Notes: a model not told the origin generated them from the sequence alone. A DNA stretch of 64,000 nucleotides from Anaerolineae bacterium (GCA_021324435.1 JAJPIZ010000038.1:62001-126000); one strand, 5' to 3'. Positions 33,096 to 42,298 are shown, counted from the stretch's first letter. Made by a program: numbers and translations.

Positions 33096-34271
33096 ATGCC
33101 TACTTACGCATCACGCATCACGCATCAGGCTTTGACCTTGATTCTTGCCACCGTTTTACTGAGCGCGTGCCAGCCTTCAACCCCTCCCGTTGACATCAAC
33201 GCGCAATTGACTCAAGCGGTGCAGACTGCCTTCGCTTCGATTCAACAAACGCAGATTGCATCCACCCCATTCGCTCCGCTTGCGACAGACACGCCGTCAG
33301 CCTCGGCGACACTCCCTCCGCGCACGCCGCCCGCTTTACCGTCCACGTTCGCCGCGGCTTCGTTGAATCCGCTCGATACACCGCATACATATATTCAAGA
33401 TCAATGTCAATATCTCAAAGATAAATGGACGTCAACCAATTCTGCGCCGGGGACGATTGTGATGGTGGTCATGTTCCACTCCATCAGCAAAGGCAAAGCC
33501 GAAGACGCCAACCAGATCAGCGCCGCAGATCAGGAAAACCTGATGAACGATTTGCACGATCAGGGCTTCATGGCTATCAACATGCAACAGTTCAGCGACT
33601 TTATGTACCACAACGCGAAGATTCCGCAACGTTCGGTTTTACTTGTGGTGGATGATCGTCATTTCGCGGAGTATTTCAACGATCACTTTCGTCCTTTTTA
33701 CAAGAAGTGGGGCTGGCCTGTGGTCAACGCTTACATCGCAAAAGATGAACGTCCCGATCTGTGGGCAGAGAACGCCGCGCTCTCTGCGGAAGGCTGGGTG
33801 GATTATCAGGCACATGGCGTGATTCATAACATTCCAATCACATCTGATTCGAGCGACGATTACATCATGAGCGAACTGCAGGGCGCGATGACCAACATTC
33901 AAAAATATTTCAACAAAACACCCATCGCATATATCTGGCCGGGCGGCGGATTTACGCCTCACGCGGCGCAACTGGCGCGACAGGTGGGGTATAAACTCGG
34001 CTTCACCGTCAACCCGCGCGGACCCGTGATGTACAACTGGGTCCCGCTGGCAGACCTGGCTGATCCGGGACGGCCTTATTCGTTGGCGGATGGACCGGTC
34101 AATGATCCGTTAATGGTCATTCCTCGATTCTGGGATGTGGATGCCCGCGCCCACCTCGACGAAGTGCGGCAGATCGGCAATGACGCCGCGACGTATGCCG
34201 AACAAAATAAAGCCACTGAATTAGAATATTATGACATCATGTGCGCGCCCGCGTACGGGCCCATTCCATAA
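33096..34271 (+). CDS. Polysaccharide deacetylase-like lipoprotein
   Basis: An exported lipoprotein of 391 residues with lipobox LLSAC and a Pro/Thr-rich linker. The body resembles the NodB/deacetylase barrel: MVVMFHSISKG at the start, LLVVDDRHFAEYF where the metal-binding TFDDG motif belongs (both Asp kept), AHGVIHN where the His pair belongs, and YIWPGGGFTPHAAQLARQVG near the end. Motifs deviate, so activity on cell-wall or capsule sugars is uncertain. The signal peptide start (TYASRITHQA) is encoded by a TCACGCA heptamer repeat (33101-33127). TAAAAT ends 7 nt before the ATG, a leaderless pattern. Confidence 0.75.
   Translation: MPTYASRITHQALTLILATVLLSACQPSTPPVDINAQLTQAVQTAFASIQQTQIASTPFAPLATDTPSASATLPPRTPPALPSTFAAASLNPLDTPHTYIQDQCQYLKDKWTSTNSAPGTIVMVVMFHSISKGKAEDANQISAADQENLMNDLHDQGFMAINMQQFSDFMYHNAKIPQRSVLLVVDDRHFAEYFNDHFRPFYKKWGWPVVNAYIAKDERPDLWAENAALSAEGWVDYQAHGVIHNIPITSDSSDDYIMSELQGAMTNIQKYFNKTPIAYIWPGGGFTPHAAQLARQVGYKLGFTVNPRGPVMYNWVPLADLADPGRPYSLADGPVNDPLMVIPRFWDVDARAHLDEVRQIGNDAATYAEQNKATELEYYDIMCAPAYGPIP
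33101..33127. repeat. TCACGCA heptamer repeat in a signal-peptide region
   Basis: TTACGCA-TCACGCA-TCACGCA-TCAGGC, exact 7-nt steps, translated as residues 3-11 of the deacetylase-like lipoprotein. Confidence 0.7.
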
Positions 34272-34328
34272 ATGTTCAGAGCACTGGCCGCTCATTGGTT
34301 TGCAAAATTTTCCGCGTTGAAAGCCACC

Positions 34329-34676
34329 ATGACCGATTCCTGTATCTTCTGCAAAGTGATAAACGACGAAGCCAAAGCGACCATCGTCTATCGCGATGAA
34401 CAAGTCACCGCGTTCCGTGATATTCATCCAGTTGGCCCGGTGCATATTTTGATCGTACCCAACAAACACATCCAATCTGTGAACGAAATGGACGAGGCGG
34501 ATAAACCCCTTGTTGGTCACATGATCTTTACCGCCAAGCGGATCGCCGCGCAGGAGCATATCGCGGAGGGCGGCTATCATTTGATCATGAACACCGGTCC
34601 GAACGGCGGTCAGACCGTGTTCCACATGCACTTGCATTTGATCGGGGGAGACCGAATGAAACACCCGATGGGTTAA
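34329..34676 (+). CDS. HIT family (HinT-like) hydrolase
   Basis: A nucleotide-binding hydrolase of 115 residues, typically cleaving adenosine 5'-phosphoramidates. The opening DSCIFCKVINDE, the central HILIVPNKHIQSV and the histidine triad HMHLHLIGG are all present. I prefer the ATG at 34329, which matches family N-termini. An in-frame ATG at 34272 directly follows the previous stop codon and would add 19 residues (MFRALAAHW...). No Shine-Dalgarno decides between them. Confidence 0.92.
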   Translation: MTDSCIFCKVINDEAKATIVYRDEQVTAFRDIHPVGPVHILIVPNKHIQSVNEMDEADKPLVGHMIFTAKRIAAQEHIAEGGYHLIMNTGPNGGQTVFHMHLHLIGGDRMKHPMG

Positions 34677-34689
34677 ACAATTAAACAAT

Positions 34690-34718
34690 GTAGGGGCACA
34701 GCGACGCTGTGCCCCTAC
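34690..34718. repeat. Perfect 29-bp palindromic repeat, copy 2
   Basis: Identical over all 29 bases to 7600-7628. It lies between the HIT gene and the convergent LysM gene. Confidence 0.85.
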
Positions 34719-34736
34719 TGTATTCACCCAAAATTT

Positions 34737-35588
34737 TTATCTCTTCAACAACCCGCTCTGTTGCAGTTTACTACGCGGGTTTCTCATTCTCAACGCGTAC
34801 CAGCCGAGACCCAAGCCTCCAAGCAGAAGCAGACCGCCGAGGAATCCCAACCACGGAGACGTTCCACCTCCGCTCTCGGATGGAGTCGTCTGCACGCCTG
34901 TATCTTTGGATTGCCCGCCGAATCCCACGGTGGCGGTATCACCATCTTTGACTTCGATGGTGGAGTTCAACTGTGTGGTTGGATTGTAATCTGGCGGGAG
35001 GGCCGCGCCGATCTGATATGTCCCTTCGGGCACGTCCGTGAGACAGGTTCCCGCGTACGCATTCGGGTCCGGGTTGACCGCGGTTTGAAACGTCCTGGAG
35101 TATTTGCCGCTGGTCTCGGTCACGCTGATCGCGCCGCCCACGATCACCGGTTCGCTTTCTTCGCGGAGCGCATCACCGTTGAGGTCATTATATAAAAGCA
35201 CACAGATCTCGGTTGTTCCGGCAATCGGAGTGGGCGTGATGGTGGGAGGCAAAGACGTGGGCGAGGGACCCGGAGTCGGGGAGGCGCCGAGCGGCCCGCC
35301 CGTGCCGATGAGGAGCATTGTTCCGGGAATCAGGTTGGAGCAGTCCTTGTTGATGTTGGTGTTCAATTGCATCAGTTGTTCAACTGTAATTTGATTAAGA
35401 AGCGCAATCCGAACACAGGATGTATCGCTTGGTTGAACTTGATACATGATGCGGCCATCGGGCAATGGTGTGTTGGTTGCGAATTGAACTCCCTGCGGCG
35501 CGGGCGCGGCCTGCGCAGGAAGCGAAATGCCGAAGAGCACAAGTACAACAAGAAGGAAACTAATGACAACAATCGGTCGAATTTTCAT
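34737..35588 (-). CDS. Exported LysM-like protein with C-terminal membrane anchor
   Basis: About 283 residues. A signal peptide (IRPIVVISFLLVVLVLFGIS) is followed by a LysM-like segment (YQVQPSDTSCVRIALLNQIT ... LIPGTMLLIG), a Pro/Thr linker, a prealbumin-like beta domain of the SdrD-B kind (VLLYNDLNGDALREESEPVI, then DVPEGTYQIGAALPPDYNP), a Gly/Ser hinge, one hydrophobic helix (WLGFLGGLLLLGGLGLGWYA) and a basic end. A sortase LPxTG motif is not visible. The ATG at 35588 follows TATAAT by 7 nt, so the longer frame from 35681 is rejected. Probably a cell-surface protein. Confidence 0.75.
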   Translation of the reverse strand: MKIRPIVVISFLLVVLVLFGISLPAQAAPAPQGVQFATNTPLPDGRIMYQVQPSDTSCVRIALLNQITVEQLMQLNTNINKDCSNLIPGTMLLIGTGGPLGASPTPGPSPTSLPPTITPTPIAGTTEICVLLYNDLNGDALREESEPVIVGGAISVTETSGKYSRTFQTAVNPDPNAYAGTCLTDVPEGTYQIGAALPPDYNPTTQLNSTIEVKDGDTATVGFGGQSKDTGVQTTPSESGGGTSPWLGFLGGLLLLGGLGLGWYALRMRNPRSKLQQSGLLKR

Positions 35589-35683
35589 CGTCAAAATTAT
35601 ATCAGGAATCAAAATCGGCCTTCCTCGCGGACGACCGATTTCAACCTCCACATTACTCAAGACTCCCCGCTTTCGACTCACTG

Positions 35684-36721
35684 TTATTTACTCACCATTT
35701 TCATTTCACTCTTTCCATATCTTTTTCGTATCTCCGGCAAAAAATATTGATCGAAGAACGCGTCCGCATCATAATCAGGTTTCCAGCCCCAATCGGCGCG
35801 GGCGAGGGAATCATCCACATCTTCCGGCCATGAATCGACGATGCCCTGCCGGCGCGGGTTCGGCTCGAAGGTGATCTTTGCGCCAGGAAAGGCTTTCAGC
35901 GCGCGCTCGCGGAATTCGCCCGCCGTCAACGCGAACGATGCAACGTTATACACCGTGCGCGAAAGTTTCTCGCGCGGCACATCTGCCAGCATCAACAGCG
36001 ACTTGATCGCGTCCGGCATCGCCATGAAAGAAATTTTGGTATCTTCGCGCACAAAACAGACATACGGTTTTCCCTGCGCCGCGGCATGAAGCATCTCGGG
36101 GCCATAATCGCTCGTCCCGCCGCTGGGTAAAGTGAAGGCGGAGATGAGGCCTGGGAAGCGAATCGCTCGAAAGTCCAGCATGACCGGCGGGTTTAAATCC
36201 AAATGTCGTTGCCCGTTGTATTTGCTGTAATATGTCCCCAGTTTTTCGCAGTAGAGTTTATTGCATCCATACATGGTGTGGGGATTGTTGTATTCGTCTT
36301 CCTTCACGCACCCCGCCGATCGTTTCGCTTCAAGCGTTGACATTCCATATGCGGCAATCGAACTGGGAAACAAAAACTTTACAGCCTTCTTGTATTTCTC
36401 CGAGCGATATGCGGCCAGCATCAATAATTGCATTGTGCCTTCCACGTTGATACGATGCGCTTCTTCGGTCGCCACTTCGGCCTTGGATGAAAGCGAAGCC
36501 GCCAGATGAAAAATCATTTGAAAATCGTAATCGTAAAAGGTCTTGATCTTATAAATCAAATCCCCCTGCACATGCTCTGAAACCAAATCCTTGATCGTAT
36601 CGGGCAGAGGCGCAATGTCCGCCGTCACCATTTTATATCCGCCGCGTTTCGATAATTCCTGCACCAGCGCCTGGCCGATTTCCCCGCACGCGCCCGTTAC
36701 CAGCACAGTTTTTTCCGTCAT
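35684..36721 (-). CDS. tdh: L-threonine 3-dehydrogenase, SDR type
   Basis: Extended-SDR enzyme that oxidises threonine to 2-amino-3-ketobutyrate with NAD. Cofactor motif VTGACGEIGQALVQEL, catalytic Tyr/Lys in HTMYGCNKLYCEKLGTYYS, then AIRFPGLISAFTLPSGGTSD and ISFMAMPDAIKSLLML agree with the epimerase-like threonine dehydrogenases of Bacteroidetes and animals, not the zinc type. The product is the substrate of Kbl at 15061-16242. A generic sugar epimerase is the alternative. AAGGAGTGAATA precedes the ATG. Confidence 0.85.
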   Translation of the reverse strand: MTEKTVLVTGACGEIGQALVQELSKRGGYKMVTADIAPLPDTIKDLVSEHVQGDLIYKIKTFYDYDFQMIFHLAASLSSKAEVATEEAHRINVEGTMQLLMLAAYRSEKYKKAVKFLFPSSIAAYGMSTLEAKRSAGCVKEDEYNNPHTMYGCNKLYCEKLGTYYSKYNGQRHLDLNPPVMLDFRAIRFPGLISAFTLPSGGTSDYGPEMLHAAAQGKPYVCFVREDTKISFMAMPDAIKSLLMLADVPREKLSRTVYNVASFALTAGEFRERALKAFPGAKITFEPNPRRQGIVDSWPEDVDDSLARADWGWKPDYDADAFFDQYFLPEIRKRYGKSEMKMVSK

Positions 36722-36786
36722 TATTCACTCCTTGTATGCTAGAATCGGAAAGCGAGTTTATTTTACAACACCTTGTGGTTTTCTAC

Positions 36787-37578
36787 ATGAATCGACGCGC
36801 TCTCATTTTTCTGATCGGGATGATTTTTTTCCTGTTGACTTCCTGCACCGGTTTAGCAAATGCTCCGATTCCAGAAATCTCAACCGCCACAGAAACCCCT
36901 CCGCCTCCAACGCCGACCATTGACTGGTTTCCCGCTTCAGCCACGCCCACACGTCAGGCTTTCTCCACTCAAGCGCCCACGCCCGAACAAAAACCCGGCG
37001 TGGGAAATGTGATTCTCACCGACGATTTTTCCAATCCCATCTTGTGGAACACCGCCGTCTCCGATGACGCCACCATTGACGTGAGCCGCAACCGCCTGAC
37101 CATCGCTGTCCAGCCGGGAATCTACGCCATCAGTCTGCGGCAGGACGCGGCCTTCACAAATTTCTACGCCGAGATCACGGCGCGACCGAGTCTTTGCAAA
37201 GGCAAAGATGATTATGGCATTCTGGTGCGCGCCAGCCCCGCCGCTTACTATCGCTTCGCGCTGTCATGCGACGGCACCGCGCGCGCCGAACGAGCCAGTG
37301 TGCGCTCTCGTACCCCGCTTCAAAATCCGATCCCCAGCGGCGACGTTCCGCTGGGCGCGCCGGGAGAAGTCCGCATCGGCGTATGGGCCGTCGGCACAGA
37401 GTTGCGATTCTTTTTGAATGGCCGCTATCAATTCAGTGTGAGCGACAAAAATTATGCCAGCGGCGCGATCGGAGTCTTTGCCCGCTCGGCGGCAGACACG
37501 CCCGTCACCATTACGTTTTCGGATTTCGTCGTTTATGATGTGACCTATTTGCCGCCAACGAGGACACCCAAACCATAA
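36787..37578 (+). CDS. Lipoprotein with lectin/glucanase-like beta-sandwich
   Basis: A 263-residue exported lipoprotein (lipobox LLTSC). A Pro/Thr-rich linker (ATETPPPPTPTIDW) precedes a jelly-roll domain of the laminin G / 3-keto-disaccharide hydrolase type: LTDDFSNPILWNT, DYGILVRASPAAYYRFAL, LRFFLNGRYQFSVSD and GAIGVFARSAADTPVTITFS. No catalytic residues can be named, so carbohydrate binding is the safest reading. The start at 36787 is the ATG next to the signal peptide. The frame opens earlier at 36736. Confidence 0.75.
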   Translation: MNRRALIFLIGMIFFLLTSCTGLANAPIPEISTATETPPPPTPTIDWFPASATPTRQAFSTQAPTPEQKPGVGNVILTDDFSNPILWNTAVSDDATIDVSRNRLTIAVQPGIYAISLRQDAAFTNFYAEITARPSLCKGKDDYGILVRASPAAYYRFALSCDGTARAERASVRSRTPLQNPIPSGDVPLGAPGEVRIGVWAVGTELRFFLNGRYQFSVSDKNYASGAIGVFARSAADTPVTITFSDFVVYDVTYLPPTRTPKP

Positions 37579-37580
37579 AC

Positions 37581-38408
37581 ATGCCTACCAACAAACTCAA
37601 CGACCTCGACCCAAAGACCTGGCTCAAGTTCCAGAAATCATGGTTCATCCACAACCCGCCGCCGCGCAAAAAGGGCGTGTTGGTGCATCCGGCCAAATTC
37701 CCGGAGACGATGGCGCAGGAGTTCATCGAATTCTTCACCAAAAAAGGCGAGATCGTGCTTGACCCGATGGCGGGAACCGGTTCGACTTTGGTTGCGGCCC
37801 TGCGCGCCGGACGCAATTCGTACGGCATCGAGTTGAATCCCAAATATGCAAAGATCGCCAAGCAGATCATCGCGGATGAAAGATCATCGCTCGGCGCGTC
37901 GGTCGAAAATTTGAAATCCGAGATCATCAATGGCGACGCGCTGAACGCTGTCAACTTCCAACTTCCAACCATCAACTATATCCTCACCTCGCCTCCCTAC
38001 TGGGACATGCTCCACGCCAAAGGCGCCGAGACTCAAAAGAAACGCCGCACCTCCGCCGATTTGGACGTTCACTACTCCGACGATCCAAATGATCTCGGCA
38101 ATATCCATGAGTATGAAAAATTTCTGGAACAACTCGTTGCCATCTACGCGGGGTTGAAGCAGATTCTATGCGAGCGCGCCTATCTCACCATCATCGTCAA
38201 GAACGTGAAGAAGGGCGGGAGGATTTATCCGCTGGCCTGGGACTTGGCGCGCGAACTCGGCAAGGTTTACACACTGAAGGATGAAAAAATCTGGTTGCAG
38301 GATAATCAACGCCTCGCGCCGTTCGGGCTGGGGTCGGCGTGGGTGAGCAATACATTTCATCATTATTGCTTGCAGTTTAGGAATGAACGATTGGAAAATG
38401 GAACATAG
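37581..38408 (+). CDS. DNA methyltransferase (N4-cytosine or N6-adenine)
   Basis: SAM-dependent amino-methyltransferase of 275 residues. Motif X-like HPAKFPETMAQEFIEFF is followed by motif I LDPMAGTGSTL (residues 60-70), YGIELNPKYAKIA, and motif IV TSPPYWDM (136-143). SPPYW-type motifs are commonest in N4-cytosine enzymes. There is no separate long target-recognition domain, so recognition must lie in the 145-230 region. It starts 3 nt after the previous stop and lies 36 nt before a putative PD-(D/E)XK nuclease, which makes a restriction-modification pair likely. A solitary regulatory methylase is the alternative. Confidence 0.85.
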   Translation: MPTNKLNDLDPKTWLKFQKSWFIHNPPPRKKGVLVHPAKFPETMAQEFIEFFTKKGEIVLDPMAGTGSTLVAALRAGRNSYGIELNPKYAKIAKQIIADERSSLGASVENLKSEIINGDALNAVNFQLPTINYILTSPPYWDMLHAKGAETQKKRRTSADLDVHYSDDPNDLGNIHEYEKFLEQLVAIYAGLKQILCERAYLTIIVKNVKKGGRIYPLAWDLARELGKVYTLKDEKIWLQDNQRLAPFGLGSAWVSNTFHHYCLQFRNERLENGT

Positions 38409-38444
38409 GCCATAGTCGCCGCGTTGAACTATTCGCCCTTAACC

Positions 38445-39458
38445 ATGCTTAATTCTTCCGACCTTATCCGTTTGCCTTACACTCCCGATCTCACCGAAGG
38501 CGGCATTGCTTATGCCTGCCGTTCCCTGCCGCATACCTATGATCGCATGGGCGGCTCGCCCTTCGACCGTCTGCGGCGTATTGTGGCGGGCGTGGCCGTT
38601 GAACTCGCCTTTCGCCGCTACCTCGCGCAGGAAAACATTCCTTTCGACGTCAAAGGCGCGACGCCGTTTACCGATCCGGATCGGTACGATGTTTCGCTCG
38701 GCGGTCATCGCTGTGACATTAAATCGTTTTTGATTTCGTATCGCGACCAGATCGCCTCGCTTCGCGCGGACCTCGGGCTGGCGCTCAAAGCCCCGGCTTT
38801 GGTTCCGCTCGATCAATATTCCGCGGACGGTCATTCGCCGAATGATCTTTATCTTTTTGCTTTTCTCACCGGTCTGATCGCGGCCTCGCCCGACGATATG
38901 CAAAAAGCCTCCGAAGCCGGGCAACCGACATATTTGATTCACACCATGCCAAAGACGTGGACGCGTCCGCATCAGTGGATTCCGCTTGGGGCGCTGGCAT
39001 TGAAATCCGAATCGGATGAAACACTCAGCCTCGAAATCGGGGGCCAGGACAAAGGTCGAGAATTTATGACGCGCTCACTGGAACTGCCGCCGCGCACGCG
39101 TATGGAAGTCCATGCAGATTTTTATTCGCTGGCCTATGTCCACGTCAGGTCGCGGCCGCGCGGGAGAATCGGAATTTATTCTCCGATACGCAAAGAGACG
39201 TATCTCATCGAACCGGTGACATGGAGCAACATTTGGGTGTATGGCATGGAAATTTATCTGGCCGGGTGGATTTCGCGCGAGGAGTTCCGCCAACGCGCCA
39301 GCCTGATTGCCGAAGGAAGCCGCGTCTTTCAATACAATCTGACACGCACCAAAAATCTGGCCGTGCCTGTTTCCGATCTCAGACCTCTGCCTGAACTATT
39401 CGAGCGCGTACGAACATGGGATCAATCCAACATCAACGATCAACTTAAAGGTGAATAA
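38445..39458 (+). CDS. Putative PD-(D/E)XK restriction endonuclease
   Basis: I do not recognise the family by overall sequence, but the N-terminal 100 residues carry the layout of a PD-(D/E)XK nuclease core. A helix contains E53 (VAGVAVELAFRRYL), followed by D82 (DPDRYDVSLGGHRC) and then D91-I-K93 at the end of the next strand. The remaining 240 residues would hold target recognition. A TTG at 38424 is in frame, but the ATG at 38445 is preferred. Its position directly behind a DNA methyltransferase gene, same strand and 36 nt apart, is the main support for a restriction role. Cleavage activity is inference. Confidence 0.55.
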   Translation: MLNSSDLIRLPYTPDLTEGGIAYACRSLPHTYDRMGGSPFDRLRRIVAGVAVELAFRRYLAQENIPFDVKGATPFTDPDRYDVSLGGHRCDIKSFLISYRDQIASLRADLGLALKAPALVPLDQYSADGHSPNDLYLFAFLTGLIAASPDDMQKASEAGQPTYLIHTMPKTWTRPHQWIPLGALALKSESDETLSLEIGGQDKGREFMTRSLELPPRTRMEVHADFYSLAYVHVRSRPRGRIGIYSPIRKETYLIEPVTWSNIWVYGMEIYLAGWISREEFRQRASLIAEGSRVFQYNLTRTKNLAVPVSDLRPLPELFERVRTWDQSNINDQLKGE

Positions 39459-39459
39459 C

Positions 39460-40836
39460 ATGAAAATCAGCCGCATCCTTCTTGCCCTCGTTCTTCTTTT
39501 TTCACTCGCATGTAATTTTATAACCCGCGCTTTGCCCTTCGCGCCGACCCCAACGCCCACCCCCACTTCCACACTCACGCCCACTCCACTCACACCCGCT
39601 TATATTCCAACCGATTGTCAAAATACTGCGCTCGCCACGCAACCGGCTTCGACCCTGCTGGCCAAGCCAACTTCCTTTTTGCAGGCCAACCCCGAAATTT
39701 CTGCTGACTTGCAAAAAAGGGTCTTTGAAAGCGTGGTAAAGACCGTGGACAAAGTATATGTCTATCCTGATTTCAACGGCAAAGACTGGTCTGCAATCGC
39801 AGACAAGTATCGCGCAACGCTGAATGCCGGGTTGACCACCGAAGAGTTTTATCAAAACATGGAAGACATGATCACCGAACTCGGTGATGACCATTCGCGC
39901 TTCGAGTCGCCGGTCGAAGTGGCCGAAGAAAACGCCGAGTTGAGCGGCACAAATAATTTCGTTGGGATTGGAACCTACGTATTGCCCCAACCCCAAAAGG
40001 GACAGGCCACCATCGTCTTGAACTTTCCCAATTCCCCCGCGGACCTCAGCGGCTTGAAACCGCATGACAGCATTTTGGCTGTGGACGGTTACCCAATCGT
40101 GGATCAAAACACGCTTTACACAAGCCGCATCCGCGGCCCGGAGTGCTCGGCTGTGGTGCTGACGGTGAAATCGCCGGGCGAAAATCCGCGGCAGGTAATG
40201 TTGGTGCGCGAACGCATTCAGAGTCCGTTGCTGATTGATGCGAGGCTGGTGGATACAACCGACGGCTCACGCATCGGTTATATCCTTTTGCCGTCCTTCT
40301 TTGACGAAACGATTCCAAATCAGGTGGTGGATGCGCTGAATGGGTTTGGTGAACTCGACGGCTTGATCATTGACAACCGCTTGAACGGCGGCGGTAGCAG
40401 TAGCGTTTTACTTCCCATCCTAAGTTACTTTGCCTCCGGCACACTGGGGAATTTCACGAGTCGAACCTCATCGCGTCCTCTGAAGGTTGTGCCGCATGAC
40501 ATCCAAAATTCGCAGACCGTGCCGCTGGTTGTTCTAGTCGGAGAAGATACAGTCAGTTTCGGAGAAATCTTCTCGGGCGTTCTTCAGGATTCGGGCCGCG
40601 CCAAGATTGTCGGTCAAACCACACTTGGCAACGTGGAAACTTTGCATGGATACAAACAGGACGATGGCTCTCTGCTTTGGATCGCGCAGGAAACGTTTGT
40701 CCCGGCGCACTCCCGCGCGAATTGGGAAGACACCGGCATCGTCCCGGATGTGGAAGCCTTCGCCGATTGGGACACCTTCACATTCGAGACCGATCCTTCC
40801 GTCGCCGCGGCGCTAAAACTTTTAGGCCATCAGTAA
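39460..40836 (+). CDS. S41 family peptidase lipoprotein
   Basis: Exported C-terminal-processing-type protease of 458 residues. Lipobox FSLAC, Pro/Thr linker (PTPTPTSTLTPTPL), an N-terminal helical domain with LTTEEFYQNMEDMITELGDD, a PDZ domain (about 175-245) and the protease core. The catalytic Ser is in DTVSFGEIFSGVLQDSG. At the position where CtpA has the Lys of GKG this protein has GNVE, so a different general base is implied or activity is reduced. The ATG at 39460 has AAAGGTG upstream. The gene follows the nuclease gene with a 1-nt gap and a terminator follows it. Confidence 0.85.
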   Translation: MKISRILLALVLLFSLACNFITRALPFAPTPTPTPTSTLTPTPLTPAYIPTDCQNTALATQPASTLLAKPTSFLQANPEISADLQKRVFESVVKTVDKVYVYPDFNGKDWSAIADKYRATLNAGLTTEEFYQNMEDMITELGDDHSRFESPVEVAEENAELSGTNNFVGIGTYVLPQPQKGQATIVLNFPNSPADLSGLKPHDSILAVDGYPIVDQNTLYTSRIRGPECSAVVLTVKSPGENPRQVMLVRERIQSPLLIDARLVDTTDGSRIGYILLPSFFDETIPNQVVDALNGFGELDGLIIDNRLNGGGSSSVLLPILSYFASGTLGNFTSRTSSRPLKVVPHDIQNSQTVPLVVLVGEDTVSFGEIFSGVLQDSGRAKIVGQTTLGNVETLHGYKQDDGSLLWIAQETFVPAHSRANWEDTGIVPDVEAFADWDTFTFETDPSVAAALKLLGHQ

Positions 40837-40856
40837 ACGATTTAGATTCACTTGAA

Positions 40857-40888
40857 AAACAGGAGGCGCACGCGTCGCCTCCTGTTTT
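40857..40888 (+). terminator. Terminator of the S41 peptidase gene
   Basis: Stem AAACAGGAGGCG/CGCCTCCTGTTT followed by T residues. Confidence 0.9.
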
Positions 40889-40930
40889 AGGCTTAATGAC
40901 CTCTTAGAAAGGCATGGTAGACTCTTCGCC

Positions 40931-42169
40931 ATGTTTAAACAAAAACGAACCATCTTCCTCTCTATTGGAGGGTTGTTTCTGCTCGGTGTTTTGCTTTATC
41001 AAATCCCGGCCATCAAAAGCCGCGTCGATTGGCGCATGGAACGCACGATAACTTATGTGAACGGGGTTATTCATCCCGCGGGACCTGTTCCCACGGCCTT
41101 GCCCGAAACCGCAGTCGTCAAGCAGGAGACGAACACACCGCTTCCCACCCGACCTGTGACCGTCGTCCCGCAAATCACAGCGACTGCCACGCCCGTGCCG
41201 CTTCCACTGCAAGTTTTTCTACCTCCTCCTGCCTTTGAGGACGAGAAAAAGTTTCCCAACAACTGCGGCCCCGCCACATTGACCATGGCCCTGCGCGCCT
41301 ATGGCTGGACCGGCGATCAATTCAACATCAGCAAAGTCATCAAGCCTTTACCCGATGATCGCAACGTCAACCCGGATGAACTCGTGTATTGGGTGCGTAA
41401 TTACGCCGGCTGGCTGAACGCGGATTATCGCGTCAACGGGAACTTGACTCTGCTCAAACAACTGCTCGCGGCGGGATTTCCTGTGATGATCGAAGAGACG
41501 TTTATCTTCGACAAGCCCTTCTGGCCCAATGATGATCTGTGGGCCGCGCATTATGTTCTCGTCACAGGCTATGATGATTCCGCGCAGACTTTTGTCGTGC
41601 AAGACGCATATCACGGCCCCGATCAGATCATCTCTTACGAAAAACTTGAACAGGACTGGGAGCCGTTCAATCATTTATATCTGCTTGTCTACCTGCCCGA
41701 TGAAGAGGCCCAACTGAGTAACATCATCGGTGCGGACTGGGACCCCGAGGTCAACCGTCAGAACGCGCTGAATGATACTCGGGCCGCGACCGTTTCAAGT
41801 CCGAAGGATGCGTTCGCGTGGTTCAATTACGGGTCGAATCTTGTCTACTTTGAACGATATGAGGAGGCCGTCGCCGCGTATGACACAGCGCGAAAGATCG
41901 GTCTGCCTCAGCGCATGTTCCGCTATCAGTTCGGGCCTTTCATCGCCGATTTCAACACAAACCGACTCGATGATTTGATGGAGATCACAAAATACACAAT
42001 TGACCTTGCCAATACATACTCCGAGGAGTCCTGGCTGTGGCAAGGTTGGGCGCTTTATCGAAGAGGAGACACACAGGGCGCCATCGCAAAATGGCGCAAA
42101 GCGCTATCCATTCGTCCCGGTTATTTCGATGCCATCAACGCGTTGAAGTCGGTCGGCGTGGAACCATGA
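40931..42169 (+). CDS. Membrane-anchored C39-like cysteine peptidase with TPR region
   Basis: A 412-residue protein with an N-terminal membrane helix (TIFLSIGGLFLLGVLLYQI), a Pro/Thr linker, a papain-like C39 domain and a C-terminal helical-repeat region. The catalytic Cys is in FPNNCGPATLTMAL, the His in WAAHYVLVTGYDD and the Asp in VVQDAYHGPD. The repeats include WFNYGSNLVYFERYEEAVAA and WALYRRGDTQGAIAKWRKAL, typical of TPR. Orientation suggests an extracytoplasmic enzyme. Its target is unknown, and no bacteriocin or ABC exporter is nearby. TAGACT ends 7 nt before the ATG, a leaderless pattern. Confidence 0.82.
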   Translation: MFKQKRTIFLSIGGLFLLGVLLYQIPAIKSRVDWRMERTITYVNGVIHPAGPVPTALPETAVVKQETNTPLPTRPVTVVPQITATATPVPLPLQVFLPPPAFEDEKKFPNNCGPATLTMALRAYGWTGDQFNISKVIKPLPDDRNVNPDELVYWVRNYAGWLNADYRVNGNLTLLKQLLAAGFPVMIEETFIFDKPFWPNDDLWAAHYVLVTGYDDSAQTFVVQDAYHGPDQIISYEKLEQDWEPFNHLYLLVYLPDEEAQLSNIIGADWDPEVNRQNALNDTRAATVSSPKDAFAWFNYGSNLVYFERYEEAVAAYDTARKIGLPQRMFRYQFGPFIADFNTNRLDDLMEITKYTIDLANTYSEESWLWQGWALYRRGDTQGAIAKWRKALSIRPGYFDAINALKSVGVEP

Positions 42170-42269
42170 AGTGGGTGTGGTATCAGCACAATAGGGGAAT
42201 CCGTCCCAGGGTCAAAGCACGAAGCGATGTGAAGTGTCGTCTCCTCAACAAAGAAGCGTGCCATTTTAA

Positions 42270-42298
42270 TTGACTCGCAAAATGACCTGTGGTATTAT
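42270..42298 (+). promoter_or_regulatory. Promoter of the metK transcript
   Basis: TTGACT, 17-nt spacer, TATTAT, about 30 nt upstream of the SAM riboswitch. Confidence 0.75.
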
